Positions 1 through 9,700 of a stretch of DNA of 64,000 nucleotides are shown here, piece after piece; within the stretch, counting starts at the first letter, position 1, and the number at the start of each line of letters is the position of its first letter. Location of the stretch: contig CAWBXD010000011.1 of the NCBI GenBank assembly GCA_963792705.1, positions 744,001 through 808,000 of the forward strand, read 5' to 3'. This DNA is from JBBQVS01 sp963792705 (GTDB lineage Bacteria > Chloroflexota > Ktedonobacteria > Ktedonobacterales > Ktedonobacteraceae). The position numbers and the translations under genes were made by a program. The notes beneath the pieces were generated by a model, which had not been told where the DNA came from, did no database searches, and saw only the letters and a list, made by a program, of their open reading frames with translations.

Positions 1-123
1 CGTGGCGAGATTGATCCCGCGGCTGTCGTCACTCATCATATGCACCTGGACGATGCACATAAAGCATATGAAACGTTCAAACACAAAAACGACGAGTGCT
101 TGCGCGTCGTGTTGAAACCATAA
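1..123 (+). CDS. zinc-dependent alcohol dehydrogenase, C-terminal end (partial)
   Basis: Only the last 40 codons are present, open from the window edge to a TAA stop. The tail contains HHMHLDDAHKAYETFK and ends CLRVVLKP, the usual ending of medium-chain zinc alcohol dehydrogenases of the formaldehyde-dehydrogenase-like group. In that family the segment packs the C-terminal helix against the catalytic domain. The catalytic zinc and NAD sites would lie outside the window, so substrate and cofactor cannot be judged. It is followed directly by a long hairpin terminator shared with the convergent DinB-like gene. Confidence 0.75.
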   Translation, partial: RGEIDPAAVVTHHMHLDDAHKAYETFKHKNDECLRVVLKP

Positions 124-134
124 GTTCTAAGGGT

Positions 135-195
135 TTAGGGAATACCTCTTGCCTTCAACATTCAAAGAATGTTGAAGGCAAGAGGTATTCCCTAA
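135..195. terminator. 29-bp perfect inverted repeat between convergent genes
   Basis: Arms 135-163 and 167-195 are perfectly complementary around a 3-nt AAA loop. It lies between the stop of the alcohol dehydrogenase and the stop of the convergent DinB-like gene, so it probably terminates both. The arms are far longer than a usual intrinsic terminator stem and there is no strong T-run. Confidence 0.75.
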
Positions 196-202
196 CCTTG
201 AT

Positions 203-676
203 CTACCCAATCCATTCCTGAATTGTCTCAGGCAAGGGCTTGTTCATTGCTTTGAGATAGGTCGTGGCCTTCCCGAAGAAGATCATAAGGGCTTGCAGGT
301 AAGCGTCCAGTTGTAGTGGAAGAGGCATTGGATAACCGCTTCTATCAATGGTCTTTGTGATATCCTCATCCGAGAAGGCTGAAAGAGTTGCATTCATCTC
401 CTTATCCAACTCTTCATACCACGTGTTAAGTCGCGTAACGCTTGTCTCTAAACCTGCTTCCGTATTGTGGTATGACCAATCCTGTGTGAAGGTTTTCAAG
501 GATTGGATGTACGCATACTCAATGTCGCCAATCTCGCGGCAAAGAGCACCCAACGAAATATTTTGTCCACCGGGACTAAAAGCTAGATCAGTGTCAATTA
601 GTACACCTAGTATCTGTGAACGCATTCCATGCGACCCCTCAATCCAGGGCCATTTCTCTTGCATGAGACAATTCAT
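203..676 (-). CDS. DinB-like four-helix protein
   Basis: 157 residues. The GALCREIGDIEYAYIQSLKT segment (about 43-62) and the overall helical pattern match DinB/YfiT-type metalloproteins, which form four-helix bundles often carrying three metal-binding histidines. Those histidines are not obvious here, so enzymatic activity (in this superfamily usually thiol-S-transferase chemistry or an unknown role) is uncertain. The start is supported by AAGGAGG about 11 nt upstream of the ATG. It ends at the long hairpin and is divergent from the dehydrogenase on the other side, with about 140 nt of shared promoter region. Confidence 0.7.
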   Translation of the reverse strand: MNCLMQEKWPWIEGSHGMRSQILGVLIDTDLAFSPGGQNISLGALCREIGDIEYAYIQSLKTFTQDWSYHNTEAGLETSVTRLNTWYEELDKEMNATLSAFSDEDITKTIDRSGYPMPLPLQLDAYLQALMIFFGKATTYLKAMNKPLPETIQEWIG

Positions 677-818
677 ATGATGTGTTACCTCCTTGCGTAT
701 TCTATAGAACTTCTGATCTATAGTATAGCACAGTATTCCAGTATGTCACGGCAAAGACACACGAGACGTGTTGAAAGGAGTGTCACAAAAAAATAGGTTA
801 TGATAAGGAAGAATACAC

Positions 819-1718
819 ATGACGACAAATAGCACAAAACCACGCATAGGTTTTCTCGGCTTAGGACATATGGGGAGCCTGATGGTCGAGCGTTTAATGC
901 AACATGGCTATACGCTCACTGTCTATGACCGCACAAAAGAGAAGACGCAGGAAGTTGTTCAGAAAGGCGCGAGCGCAGTTGATACTCCACGCGAGTTGGG
1001 TGTACATGCCGATGTGATTATTTCGATGGTGACGGATAATCATGCGCTAGATGCGGTAATGTACGGCTCTGATGGTGTTCTTGCAGGCGCAAAGCAACAG
1101 CAGACGACGCTAATTGATATGAGCACTGTTTCGCCTGAAACATCGCGTCATCTTTTTCAAGCAGCGAAAGAGAAGGGTGTCGCGATGATTGACGCGGCGG
1201 TATCGGGTAGCACACCACAAGTGCAGGAGGGAAGCCTTGTGTTCTTTGTCGGTGGTGAAGAGGCTACGTACCAACAATGTACGCCAATTCTTGAGACAAT
1301 GAGCAAAAGTCATTTCTACATGGGAGAGAGCGGCAAGGGCACGACGATGAAGATGGTCGTGAATACAATGCTAGGACTTGGCCTACAAGCGGTCGCGGAG
1401 TCTATCGCGCTAGGTGAGAAGGCCGGACTTGACAGAAAACAACTGCTCGATGTCTTGGGACAGACAGCCGTAATTGCGCCAACCCATAAAGCAAAACTTG
1501 CCAATGCTGAGCACAATGCATATCCTGTGACTTTCGCGCTTGCGACCATGCGGAAAGACTTTGGTTTAGTCATGCGCCTCGCGGCAGAACTTTCTGTATC
1601 AATGCCTGCTACCGCTGCCGCCGAGCAGATGTACGCGGCAGCCCTTGCACAAGGACACGACGAAGACTATTCGGTTATGATTCAATTCATGGAACAAATG
1701 GCGGGCCTCAAAGAATAG
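819..1718 (+). CDS. NAD(P)-dependent 3-hydroxyisobutyrate dehydrogenase-family reductase
   Basis: 299 residues, the usual length for the beta-hydroxyacid dehydrogenase family. The N-terminal Rossmann motif GFLGLGHMG (residues 11-19) binds the dinucleotide. The substrate-binding segment SGSTPQVQEGSLVFFVGG and the catalytic-lysine region GKGTTMKMVVNTML (Lys near residue 178) are in place. The enzyme probably oxidises a 3-hydroxyacid or reduces a small semialdehyde in the cytoplasm; the exact substrate (3-hydroxyisobutyrate, tartronate semialdehyde, succinic semialdehyde) cannot be read from the sequence. An AAGGAAG ribosome site precedes the ATG, and a TATGAT box lies just upstream of it. Monocistronic, closed by a hairpin. 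Confidence 0.9.
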   Translation: MTTNSTKPRIGFLGLGHMGSLMVERLMQHGYTLTVYDRTKEKTQEVVQKGASAVDTPRELGVHADVIISMVTDNHALDAVMYGSDGVLAGAKQQQTTLIDMSTVSPETSRHLFQAAKEKGVAMIDAAVSGSTPQVQEGSLVFFVGGEEATYQQCTPILETMSKSHFYMGESGKGTTMKMVVNTMLGLGLQAVAESIALGEKAGLDRKQLLDVLGQTAVIAPTHKAKLANAEHNAYPVTFALATMRKDFGLVMRLAAELSVSMPATAAAEQMYAAALAQGHDEDYSVMIQFMEQMAGLKE

Positions 1719-1722
1719 TAGT

Positions 1723-1766
1723 GTTGAGAGGGCATGAGAGACAAATGTTTCTCATGCCCTCTCGAC
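1723..1766. terminator. hairpin between convergent genes
   Basis: Arms 1723-1739 and 1750-1766 pair over about 17 bp, with one G-T pair, around a 10-nt loop. It sits between the reductase and the convergent secreted protein and probably terminates both. Confidence 0.7.
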
Positions 1767-1777
1767 GATGAAACAGG

Positions 1778-3409
1778 TTACGCGTGGTTTTGCACAAGAG
1801 CGGTCATAATATTTTTCATGAGTTGTTGTATCTCAGGAACGATCTGACCATTTTTTGTGTTGCTCAGAGTACGGTCATAGCGATAGGAATCCAAGGCACC
1901 AGTCCAGTAAATTGAGCCAGTGGCAAAGACAAGGGCACCCGATGGAGCGATATAGTATGTAGTATCGCTTCTATCCTGTAGCCCTTCTATACTTTTCGTC
2001 TGTGAGGTAGCTAAAATCTGAAGGTTTGCAGGTGTATGTCCATTATCAAACACCTTATCCCATTCGTATCCAACGAGGCCATTATCGTAGGCATTGCCTG
2101 TTTGCAAGCCTGTGTTTTGTAAGAGGGTAGCGTGCAAGGGATGCGTATCGCTGATCTGAGGCTGAAATACCCAGGGCGTACCACGTAGTTTGCTATTGTA
2201 GTCGGAGTACATGATGCCAATCATCGCATTCTCTGGACGACCGACAATAGGGTCACGCCACAGTGTGGTCATACGACTATTATCTACGCCATAGAATGGG
2301 TCGTTTGTAGGGTCTACTTTTGACACACCACCAGAGTCGGACGCCGTATTGCCCTGTGAGAGCACTTTATGACACACAACAGTACGATTGGGAACTCCGG
2401 TAGCGTTTGGTTCTAGTCGGATTTGCCAGTATGAAGCATTGGCTTCAAGAAAAGCCAGGCCTACTCCCTTATCGCGCGCGGCTTCGACTCCATCACGCAT
2501 CTCTTTTGTCCAGTATTCATCATGCCCAATCGAAAGATAAGCTTTATGTCGAAGTAACGCCTCTGGATGCATATGCAGATCAATACTGCTCATATAGGAG
2601 ACATCATAGCCCTCGCGCTCAAGCCAACGAATGGTATTGGCCTCAAAAACAAGTACCTGATCGGAACCCTGTTGTGGCACGCTTGGTCGGTCAAAAGAGA
2701 CTTTGGAGGCTGATTTTTTGTTCTTACTACTATCAGGATAGAGGCTTTGCCCACCCCAATTATTGTATGCGGCATATGCTGTGTCTGCGGTCACAACAGC
2801 GTAGGTAGCAGTCGTATTGCCTGTGACGTTAAAAGTTGCATACGTCTGCTTACCCCCAGCGTCAATGAATTTTGCGAGATAGACGCCCGTCGTCCAATCT
2901 TGAGGAATTGTGAGCGTGTATGATGGCTTCCATCTTGCCTCGACCAATCCCGTTGCTGGATCATGGGAGGCTGAGACGCAATTTAATAGTTGAAATGATG
3001 TTGGATCGTAATAACCTTGCGCTGTTCCTGTTAACTGTACAGAGGTCATCAATCGTCCGCCATTCCCTTGATACCAACCAAGCCGATAGATTGCCAGGTA
3101 GTAAGAAACACCATCCTGCTTCGTACTAACATAAAATGTTAAAGGTTCTCCCGGAGCAACAGAGCGTGCGCTAGTATAGGCCTGTATCGATGTTGTGGCT
3201 TCGTCTCCTGGAGGAATTATCCATGAGGTCGTACCCGGTTGAGCATTTTCTACCGCGATAGGATTATTTGGTGCAGCCTGCAATGGAGAAGATGCGTCTA
3301 CCGTCTTAGCTTGCCCATCGCTTTTTGTTGGGAAAAATTTTGTTACTACGAGTGCTGCCCCTGCTACAATTCCAGATGAAAGCAGAGCAAGCACATTTCG
3401 CCGTTTCAT
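1778..3409 (-). CDS. secreted protein with N,N-dimethylformamidase beta-subunit-like domain
   Basis: 543 residues. The N terminus MKRRNVLALLSSG followed by a hydrophobic stretch is a signal sequence with a twin-arginine-like KRR start, so Tat export is possible but not a canonical match. A Ser/Thr/Pro-rich spacer and an Ig-like segment (about 70-200) precede a large C-terminal domain with YAAYNNWGGQSLY, GHDEYWT and FLEANASYWQ. These are features of the domain found in the large subunit of N,N-dimethylformamidase and in many uncharacterised secreted proteins. The domain resembles a glutamine-amidotransferase-like fold, but the substrate is unknown. No partner small subunit is visible next to it. 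Monocistronic, with a roughly 190-nt divergent promoter region before the alpha/beta hydrolase. Confidence 0.75.
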   Translation of the reverse strand: MKRRNVLALLSSGIVAGAALVVTKFFPTKSDGQAKTVDASSPLQAAPNNPIAVENAQPGTTSWIIPPGDEATTSIQAYTSARSVAPGEPLTFYVSTKQDGVSYYLAIYRLGWYQGNGGRLMTSVQLTGTAQGYYDPTSFQLLNCVSASHDPATGLVEARWKPSYTLTIPQDWTTGVYLAKFIDAGGKQTYATFNVTGNTTATYAVVTADTAYAAYNNWGGQSLYPDSSKNKKSASKVSFDRPSVPQQGSDQVLVFEANTIRWLEREGYDVSYMSSIDLHMHPEALLRHKAYLSIGHDEYWTKEMRDGVEAARDKGVGLAFLEANASYWQIRLEPNATGVPNRTVVCHKVLSQGNTASDSGGVSKVDPTNDPFYGVDNSRMTTLWRDPIVGRPENAMIGIMYSDYNSKLRGTPWVFQPQISDTHPLHATLLQNTGLQTGNAYDNGLVGYEWDKVFDNGHTPANLQILATSQTKSIEGLQDRSDTTYYIAPSGALVFATGSIYWTGALDSYRYDRTLSNTKNGQIVPEIQQLMKNIMTALVQNHA

Positions 3410-3603
3410 GAGTAATACCTCAACCCTCTATTCCATAGGGCAATTCATAGTTATAAGGAGCCGCTATACATATTTTCCTTTTTCTCTTTGTCATACATCC
3501 GTGGGCTATAAAAATATTTGATGCGACATCGGAATAGTAACACTCTCTTCTTTTTTCTGTCAAGAGCAGATTGAAATAGTCACATGTAGGAGACTATCCA
3601 GTC

Positions 3604-4413
3604 ATGATACAATTCATAGGAGAGATATCCGAACTGAAGGGGCTTATGAAAAACACGAAAAAAGATATTCTTGTCAGCCAAAATGTACAAGTTTCTAATC
3701 TCACTATGCATTATCGTGTATCATCCAATATATTACCTATTACTGCATCCTCTATTGTTATGGTACATGGATTAGCGACATCAAACACCTATATGCTGCC
3801 AACGGCAAATGAGCTTGTCTCGTCCTATCATGTCTATATTCCTGACCTACCCGGCTTTGGGAAAAGCACGAAGCCTGAGAAAGCACTGAATGTTTCACAA
3901 CTGGCCGATGTACTCGCCCAGTGGATGCAAGTGATTGGGCTAGACCGAGCGACATTACTAGGGAATTCGCTCGGTTGTCAAGTTATCGCACAATTCGCCA
4001 TACGCTATCCAGCATGTATTGAACGTGCTATTCTTGTTGGGCCATCTATGGATCCTAGAGCACTTACCGCCCATCAAGAGATTGGGCGTTGGCTCGCAAA
4101 TATCCCCTTTGAACCAGCCCATCTTTTCCCCGTTATGATAGGGGACTTTTTTCATGCAGGTGCCCGACGCACAGCTCGCACCTTGCGGTACGGGTTACAA
4201 GACCGTATTGATGAGCACTTGCCACAGGTACAGGTGCCAACGCTTATTGTGCGTGGCTCGCACGATACCGTTGTACCACAACGCTGGGCAGAAGAGGCAA
4301 CACAGCTCCTTCCTCATGGCAAACTCGTCGTTATCGCAGGCGCGGCACACGACGTGAACTATAATTCGCCAAAGGAACTGGCAAACGTTGTGCGTGGGTT
4401 TATGGATGAGTAA
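3604..4413 (+). CDS. alpha/beta hydrolase
   Basis: 269 residues. The nucleophile elbow GNSLG puts the catalytic serine at residue 122. The oxyanion region VMVHGLATS lies at about residue 57, the acid is in RGSHDTVVP and the histidine in GAAHDVNY, so the triad is complete. It has a short N-terminal extension before the fold. The chosen start has GTAGGAG upstream; a second ATG 14 codons in, after GAAGGGG, would remove most of the extension and is a fair alternative. A small carboxylic-ester or C-C bond substrate in the cytoplasm is likely but not defined. Convergent and only 11 nt from another alpha/beta hydrolase of a different subgroup. Confidence 0.85.
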   Translation: MIQFIGEISELKGLMKNTKKDILVSQNVQVSNLTMHYRVSSNILPITASSIVMVHGLATSNTYMLPTANELVSSYHVYIPDLPGFGKSTKPEKALNVSQLADVLAQWMQVIGLDRATLLGNSLGCQVIAQFAIRYPACIERAILVGPSMDPRALTAHQEIGRWLANIPFEPAHLFPVMIGDFFHAGARRTARTLRYGLQDRIDEHLPQVQVPTLIVRGSHDTVVPQRWAEEATQLLPHGKLVVIAGAAHDVNYNSPKELANVVRGFMDE

Positions 4414-4424
4414 CGCTATAGGGA

Positions 4425-5177
4425 TTATTCCCCAACCACTTCTCCACGTAAAAATGCATCGACGGCCGCGTTGAACTTTTGTGGTTGATCAAACATGGCG
4501 ACATGGGCGGCGTGTTTCAGAGTCAGGAGGCGAGCGTTAGACAGTTCGTCGCGCAACATATGACCAAGCGAGGGCGGCACAAGCGTATCGTTTTCGCCCC
4601 ATACGAGGAGAACGGGTGCCGTAATCATTTTAATCTCCTGGCTTACGTCAAGCGCGATAAGGTCTCGTGTTGCTTTTAGCAGAGTGACAGGACCAGCACG
4701 TAGACTATCATAGGCCAGGATGGGAAAGAAGCGCGGCGTGAGATAGCGAGCTGCACCTAGCAGAGGACGAGTGTAACCTAGAACACTGCGTGCTTGTGAC
4801 TTGAAGGCTGGATCAACCAGCACGAGACGCAAGACAACATCGGGTTGATGGGCCGCGATCCACATACAGATATAGCCGCCCATCGAATGCCCAATCAGAT
4901 GTGTTTGCTTCAAGCCTATCGCATCCATCCAATCCACCAACCACTCGCCAGCTTGCTTCAACACAAAATGCTCATGTTTACGACTCGCCGACCCAAAGCC
5001 AGGAAGATCGACAAGATATACTTTATAGTGTTGTGCCAGGTCCTGTACATTACGTCGCCACCAGAGCGTGGAGCCAGAAAGACCATGTACAAGTACAATC
5101 GCTTCACCCTCGCCTACCGTCTGATAACGCACACGATATGTCCCAACCTGCACCGTATGAAGAGATACTTTGACCAT
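4425..5177 (-). CDS. alpha/beta hydrolase
   Basis: 250 residues, compact and without signal peptide. It has VLVHGLSGSTLWWRR near the oxyanion hole, the elbow GHSMGGY (Ser near residue 97), the acid in WGENDTLVP and the histidine in HAAHVAMFDQP. The pattern fits the proline-iminopeptidase / haloalkane-dehalogenase-like / MhpC group, with no residue that settles the substrate. It shares only the fold with the convergent hydrolase next door; the two lack strong mutual identity outside motifs, so they are not a recent tandem duplication. Confidence 0.85.
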   Translation of the reverse strand: MVKVSLHTVQVGTYRVRYQTVGEGEAIVLVHGLSGSTLWWRRNVQDLAQHYKVYLVDLPGFGSASRKHEHFVLKQAGEWLVDWMDAIGLKQTHLIGHSMGGYICMWIAAHQPDVVLRLVLVDPAFKSQARSVLGYTRPLLGAARYLTPRFFPILAYDSLRAGPVTLLKATRDLIALDVSQEIKMITAPVLLVWGENDTLVPPSLGHMLRDELSNARLLTLKHAAHVAMFDQPQKFNAAVDAFLRGEVVGE

Positions 5178-5353
5178 AACAATCCTTTGATGAATGCATG
5201 TCTACTCAGGTCCTTACAGCATATCACGATATTTCTTGTATGGTGGGGGACACCTACGCTTTGGGCATGTCGCGTCCTCATTCCCCTGTGCGTGCTAAGA
5301 TATATACGGTAAATGTGTTTCTTGCGAAAACGTGTCTTCTCAAAGGATGTATC

Positions 5354-6574
5354 ATGAAAATACTTGTGCTGAACGCTGGCTCAAGCAGCCAGAAGAGCCG
5401 ATTGTACGAGATTGGCGAGACGCTACCAGATTCCGCACCAGAGCCACTATGGGAGGCCGATGCCGATTGGACAAAGGATAAGGGGTCGGCCTCGTTGAAT
5501 ATCTCGACGAGCACTGGCAAGAAGGTGCAACAAGAGGTATCGGCCAATTCGCGTCCAGAGGTGATCGAGCAAATGCTCAAGACAATATGGAGCGGCGAGA
5601 CGCAGGTGCTTCACGGACCCTCGGATATTGATATGGTGGGACACCGCGTTGTGCATGGTGGACCCGATTATCGTGGGAGTGTCTTCATCAACAAAGAGGT
5701 CAAAGACGATATCCAAAAGTATGCCGCGTTCGCTCCACTGCACAATCCCGTTAATCTTGAGGGCATCGAGGAAGCTGAGCATGTGTTGGGCGACAAGGTG
5801 CGACAGGTTGCTGTTTTCGATACCGCCTTCCACAAGACCTTGCCAATGGCAACAACCGTCTATCCTGGCCCCTATGAGTGGTATGATCAGGGCATTCGTC
5901 GCTATGGCTTTCATGGTACCAGCCACCAGTATTGTACCGAACGCATTGGACAAATCCTGCAAGAAGACGAGGCACATCTACGTATCATCAATTGTCATCT
6001 TGGCAACGGGTGTTCGTTGGCGGCGATCCAAAATGGTGAGAGCTTCGATACCACAATGGGCTTTACTCCACTCGAAGGCGTGATGATGGGCAGTCGCTCC
6101 GGTACTATCGACCCTAGTATTCTGATTTACTTGCAACGTGAGAAGGGCTATACCGCCGACCAGTTCGATCAGATATTGAACAAAGAGTCGGGTCTTAAAG
6201 GTATCTCCGGCATTTCCAACGATGTGCGCCAAATACATAAAGCTGTTGGCGAGGGCAATGAACGCGCAAAGCTAGCACTCGACATTTATACCTATCGTTT
6301 GCGCTACTTTATTGGTGCGATGATTGCGGTCCTCGGTGGCGTCGATGTGCTCTCGTTCACAGGCGGCGTTGGCGAACATGACGACCTGATACGCGCTGAG
6401 GTGTGTCAAGGCTTTGGTTTCCTGAACCTCAAACTGGATGCGGAAAAAAATAAACAGTCGCCCGCAGACCAGGAGATTTCTACCGACGACTCAGATGTAC
6501 GTGTGCTGATCGTGCATACCGAGGAAGATTGGGAAATCGCGAAAGAGTGTTGGAAGTTGGCACAGAAACAGTAG
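5354..6574 (+). CDS. ackA: acetate kinase
   Basis: 406 residues from the ATG at 5354, where the protein begins MKILVLNAGSSSQK as acetate kinases do and AAAGGA lies upstream. An ATG 52 codons further upstream is in frame but adds no family sequence. Family motifs are all present: the phosphate-binding N terminus, GHRVVHGG, VAVFDTAFH, RYGFHGTSH, NCHLGNGCS, GVMMGSRSGTIDP and SFTGGVGEH. The enzyme interconverts acetyl phosphate and acetate with ATP production. Its usual partner, phosphotransacetylase (or phosphoketolase), is not in the window, so it is apparently transcribed alone. Confidence 0.95.
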   Translation: MKILVLNAGSSSQKSRLYEIGETLPDSAPEPLWEADADWTKDKGSASLNISTSTGKKVQQEVSANSRPEVIEQMLKTIWSGETQVLHGPSDIDMVGHRVVHGGPDYRGSVFINKEVKDDIQKYAAFAPLHNPVNLEGIEEAEHVLGDKVRQVAVFDTAFHKTLPMATTVYPGPYEWYDQGIRRYGFHGTSHQYCTERIGQILQEDEAHLRIINCHLGNGCSLAAIQNGESFDTTMGFTPLEGVMMGSRSGTIDPSILIYLQREKGYTADQFDQILNKESGLKGISGISNDVRQIHKAVGEGNERAKLALDIYTYRLRYFIGAMIAVLGGVDVLSFTGGVGEHDDLIRAEVCQGFGFLNLKLDAEKNKQSPADQEISTDDSDVRVLIVHTEEDWEIAKECWKLAQKQ

Positions 6575-6602
6575 GTTTTTGGGGAGGCATGATGAAATGC
6601 CT

Positions 6603-6709
6603 GTAGGGACCGATGTATCGCGTCCGGGGGGCGGGGCAACGTGTCGGCAACAATTCTGTGCGGCAACGTGTACCCCTCCCCACCCCGGACGCGATACATC
6701 GGTCCCTAC
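6603..6709. repeat. palindromic repeat, family A (loop type 1)
   Basis: Perfect 27-bp arms 6603-6629 and 6683-6709 begin and end with GTAGGGACC/GGTCCCTAC, with variable stem core GATGTATCGCG. The loop holds two CGGCAAC units. Flanks resemble those of the other family A copies (GGTTTTTGGGG on the left, AAACATCCC on the right). It lies between ackA and the convergent hsdR. Confidence 0.9.
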
Positions 6710-6759
6710 CAAACATCCCCTCATTTATTCTAATAAAACCTATTGTTTTACTGTTTGAA

Positions 6760-9700
6760 TTATGCCGCGTAAATGCTCTTGCCATCGCCATCATATGATT
6801 CGTAAATATGCTGGAACAGTTCTTGCCATTTTAGTTCACGCAATTCCTGTGAGTAGGCAGGGGGCAATTCTGAGCGTAGTAGGTCACGCACAGCCTTTTT
6901 GACGGCGGCTTGCGCCTGTTGCTTTTTGCGCCAATCGAGGATGAGCTTCTCGCGTTTCAGCGTTTCTAGCAGAGTACGCACAATCCTTTTGACCTGCTCT
7001 TGCTCGCCGTTAGTGAGCGTAACTCCGTTCTCTTCGGACTTCATGAGCATATCAAAGACGGCCAGTTCTTCCTCGGTCAGTTGCTCGGCAAGATGACGCT
7101 TCTCCTCCGATTGTAGGTCCTCACGCACAAAGTCGAGCAGTTGCGTATAGAAGATATCGACGTTGGAGCTACCCGCGTTATAGTCGGCGATGATCTGCTC
7201 AAACTTTTCTTGATAATTGATACGACCCTTGTTGAGTTTCATCATAGTAGTAAGTTTGCCCGCGATAGCACTCCGCAGTTTTTCAGCTTCCGTGTGTTTG
7301 TAGGAGGTAGCAAATTTCTCACGCAGAGCCTCGAAGTCGATCTTGCTGAGGTCGAGATAGCGTCCCTCGCCATACTCCGTCGAGGTTTCACGGATGACGT
7401 ACCGCCGCGCCACAATCGACATATCAACCAGCTTCTCTACCTCTGCCATGACCGAGCCGATATCCTCCTGATTCTCAGTGTCCATGCGAATCTTTGCGAC
7501 TAACGCGACAAAGATATCGTACAGGGGCTTATAGTCGTTGGCTTGTGGATGCGGCAGAATAGCCTTGTAGAGTTGAGCAAAGAGGCGCGCCTGTTTCATA
7601 AAGCCCAATTTTACGTCCTCGCTGACCAGGAGCTTATTTTCCGCCTCGTCAAGCCACGCGAGACGCGTGAAGGCTTGTGTCTTCACAAGCGCAAGTGGGT
7701 CGAAGCCATGCTCCTGGCAAAAGACGATAAGCGTGTTCAACTCTAGTTTGAGCAATGCGACCAGTTCCTCCTTATCCTGTACGGGCATGTCGCCCTCTTC
7801 TATATTCCCATTGCTACCGGAGCCGTAGATTGCCAGAGCTTTTTGCAGGTTGCGAAAGATGCCGACGTAATCGACGATCAGGCCGTTGCGTTTGTCTTGA
7901 AAGACGCGGTTGGCCCTGGCGATGGTCTGCATCAGCGTGTGGTTTCGCATGGGTTTATCGAGGTAGATAGTAGAAAGGCTTGGCACATCAAAGCCTGTAA
8001 TCCACATGGCGCATACGAAGATGATACGTAAGGAGTCTTTAGAGTCCTTGAATTTTTCTTCAAGCCTGCCTTTAACGATGCGTGTGCGATGCGGTATGAT
8101 ATCAAGTCCCTTCTGTGCAAAGAAGGTATCCTCATTTTGCGATGAGGAGATCATAACCGCCATGTCTGTTTCGAGCATGTAGGCGATTTTCTTTGCCAGC
8201 ACTGCCCGTTCGTCTGTATCCTTGCTACTCCGTTCTTGCTCCTGCAAATCCGCGAGATAGTGTCGCCAATGCTTTTGCACTTTGTCGTACATTCGCACGG
8301 TGGTGAGTTTATCGATAGAGACGACCATCGCCTTGTCTTCTTCCAGGCGTCCGCGTCCCATAAATTGCTTGACGATATCTTCCGCGACCTTTTCCAGGCG
8401 GTCGTCGCTGGTAATGACCTGATATTCGCGCACAAACTCGCGTTGCAGCCGTTGCTCTTGCTGCTCATCCAGGCCCGCCTCTTCAAGCACACGCTCCATC
8501 GCGTCGTTGAAACTGGTATTGATGAACTCGACTTCGGGGATACGGTTTTCGTAATACAGCGCGACGGTGGTGCCATCTTCGATGGATTGACGAAAATCGT
8601 AGACGCTCACATAGTCCCCGAACACCTGACGCGTCTCCTCTTCGCTGTCGGTCATAAGAGGTGTACCCGTGAAACCGATAAAGGCGGCGTTGGGCAGAGC
8701 GATTCGCATATTGCGTGCAAGAGAGTCATACTGGCTACGGTGTGCCTCATCAGTGATGACGATAATGTTTGAGCGTGTCGAGAGTTCGGGGTACGTCTCG
8801 CCCTTCTCGACATGGAATTTCTGAATCAGGGTAAAGATGACGCGATGGTCGGCTCGTAACAGCTCTTTGAGGTGCTCACCGTCGGCGGCGCGGATGGCCT
8901 CTTCTGGTTCGGTTACGGCACCAGTATTGGCAAAGTTTTTGTAGATTTGCGTGTCGAGATCGTTGCGGTCGGTGACGATGACAAAGGTCCAGTTATCCTT
9001 AATCTTGCGGAGCACCTTTTGTGAGAAGAAAATCATTGAGTAGCTTTTGCCGCTGCCCTGCGTATGCCAGAACACACCGAGGCGACCCTGATTGTTGCGA
9101 ATGCCATGCACAGCTTCAATGGCATTGTTGACGCCGAGGTACTGATGGTTGCGCGCGAGAATCTTGATGAGACCACCAGCAGCATTGCTAAACAGCGTGA
9201 AGTTCTCGACGATATCGAGCAGACGCCGTTTGTCGCAAGTGCCGCGCAACATCGTTTCGAGCGAGATAGCCGCCGCCTCGTCTTCGCTTTCAACGCGCTT
9301 CCACTCCATGAAGCGGTCCAGTTCTGCCGTGATGCTGCCCAGTAGACTCTTGCTGCCATTGGAGAGAATGATAAGAGCGTTGTACCAGAAAAGCTGAGGA
9401 ATGAACTTTTTGTAATCGGTCAGGTTGCCGTGATATGCGTCCTCGACGCGGCGATGCGATGTTTTGAGTTCGCAGAAGATGAGGGGTAGGCCATTGACGT
9501 AACCGATCAGGTCGGGTCTGCGCGTGTATAAGTCGCCCTGTATTGTGAGTTGCGAGACGAGCAGGAAATCATTGTTTGTGTGCGTCTTCCAGTCGATAAC
9601 AGAGACGCGCTCCTCGATTGGGTCGCCCTCGTCGTCGGTGTATTTGACGGGTACACCGTCCTTGAGCAACTGATAGACCTCGAAATTGGCATACGCGGGA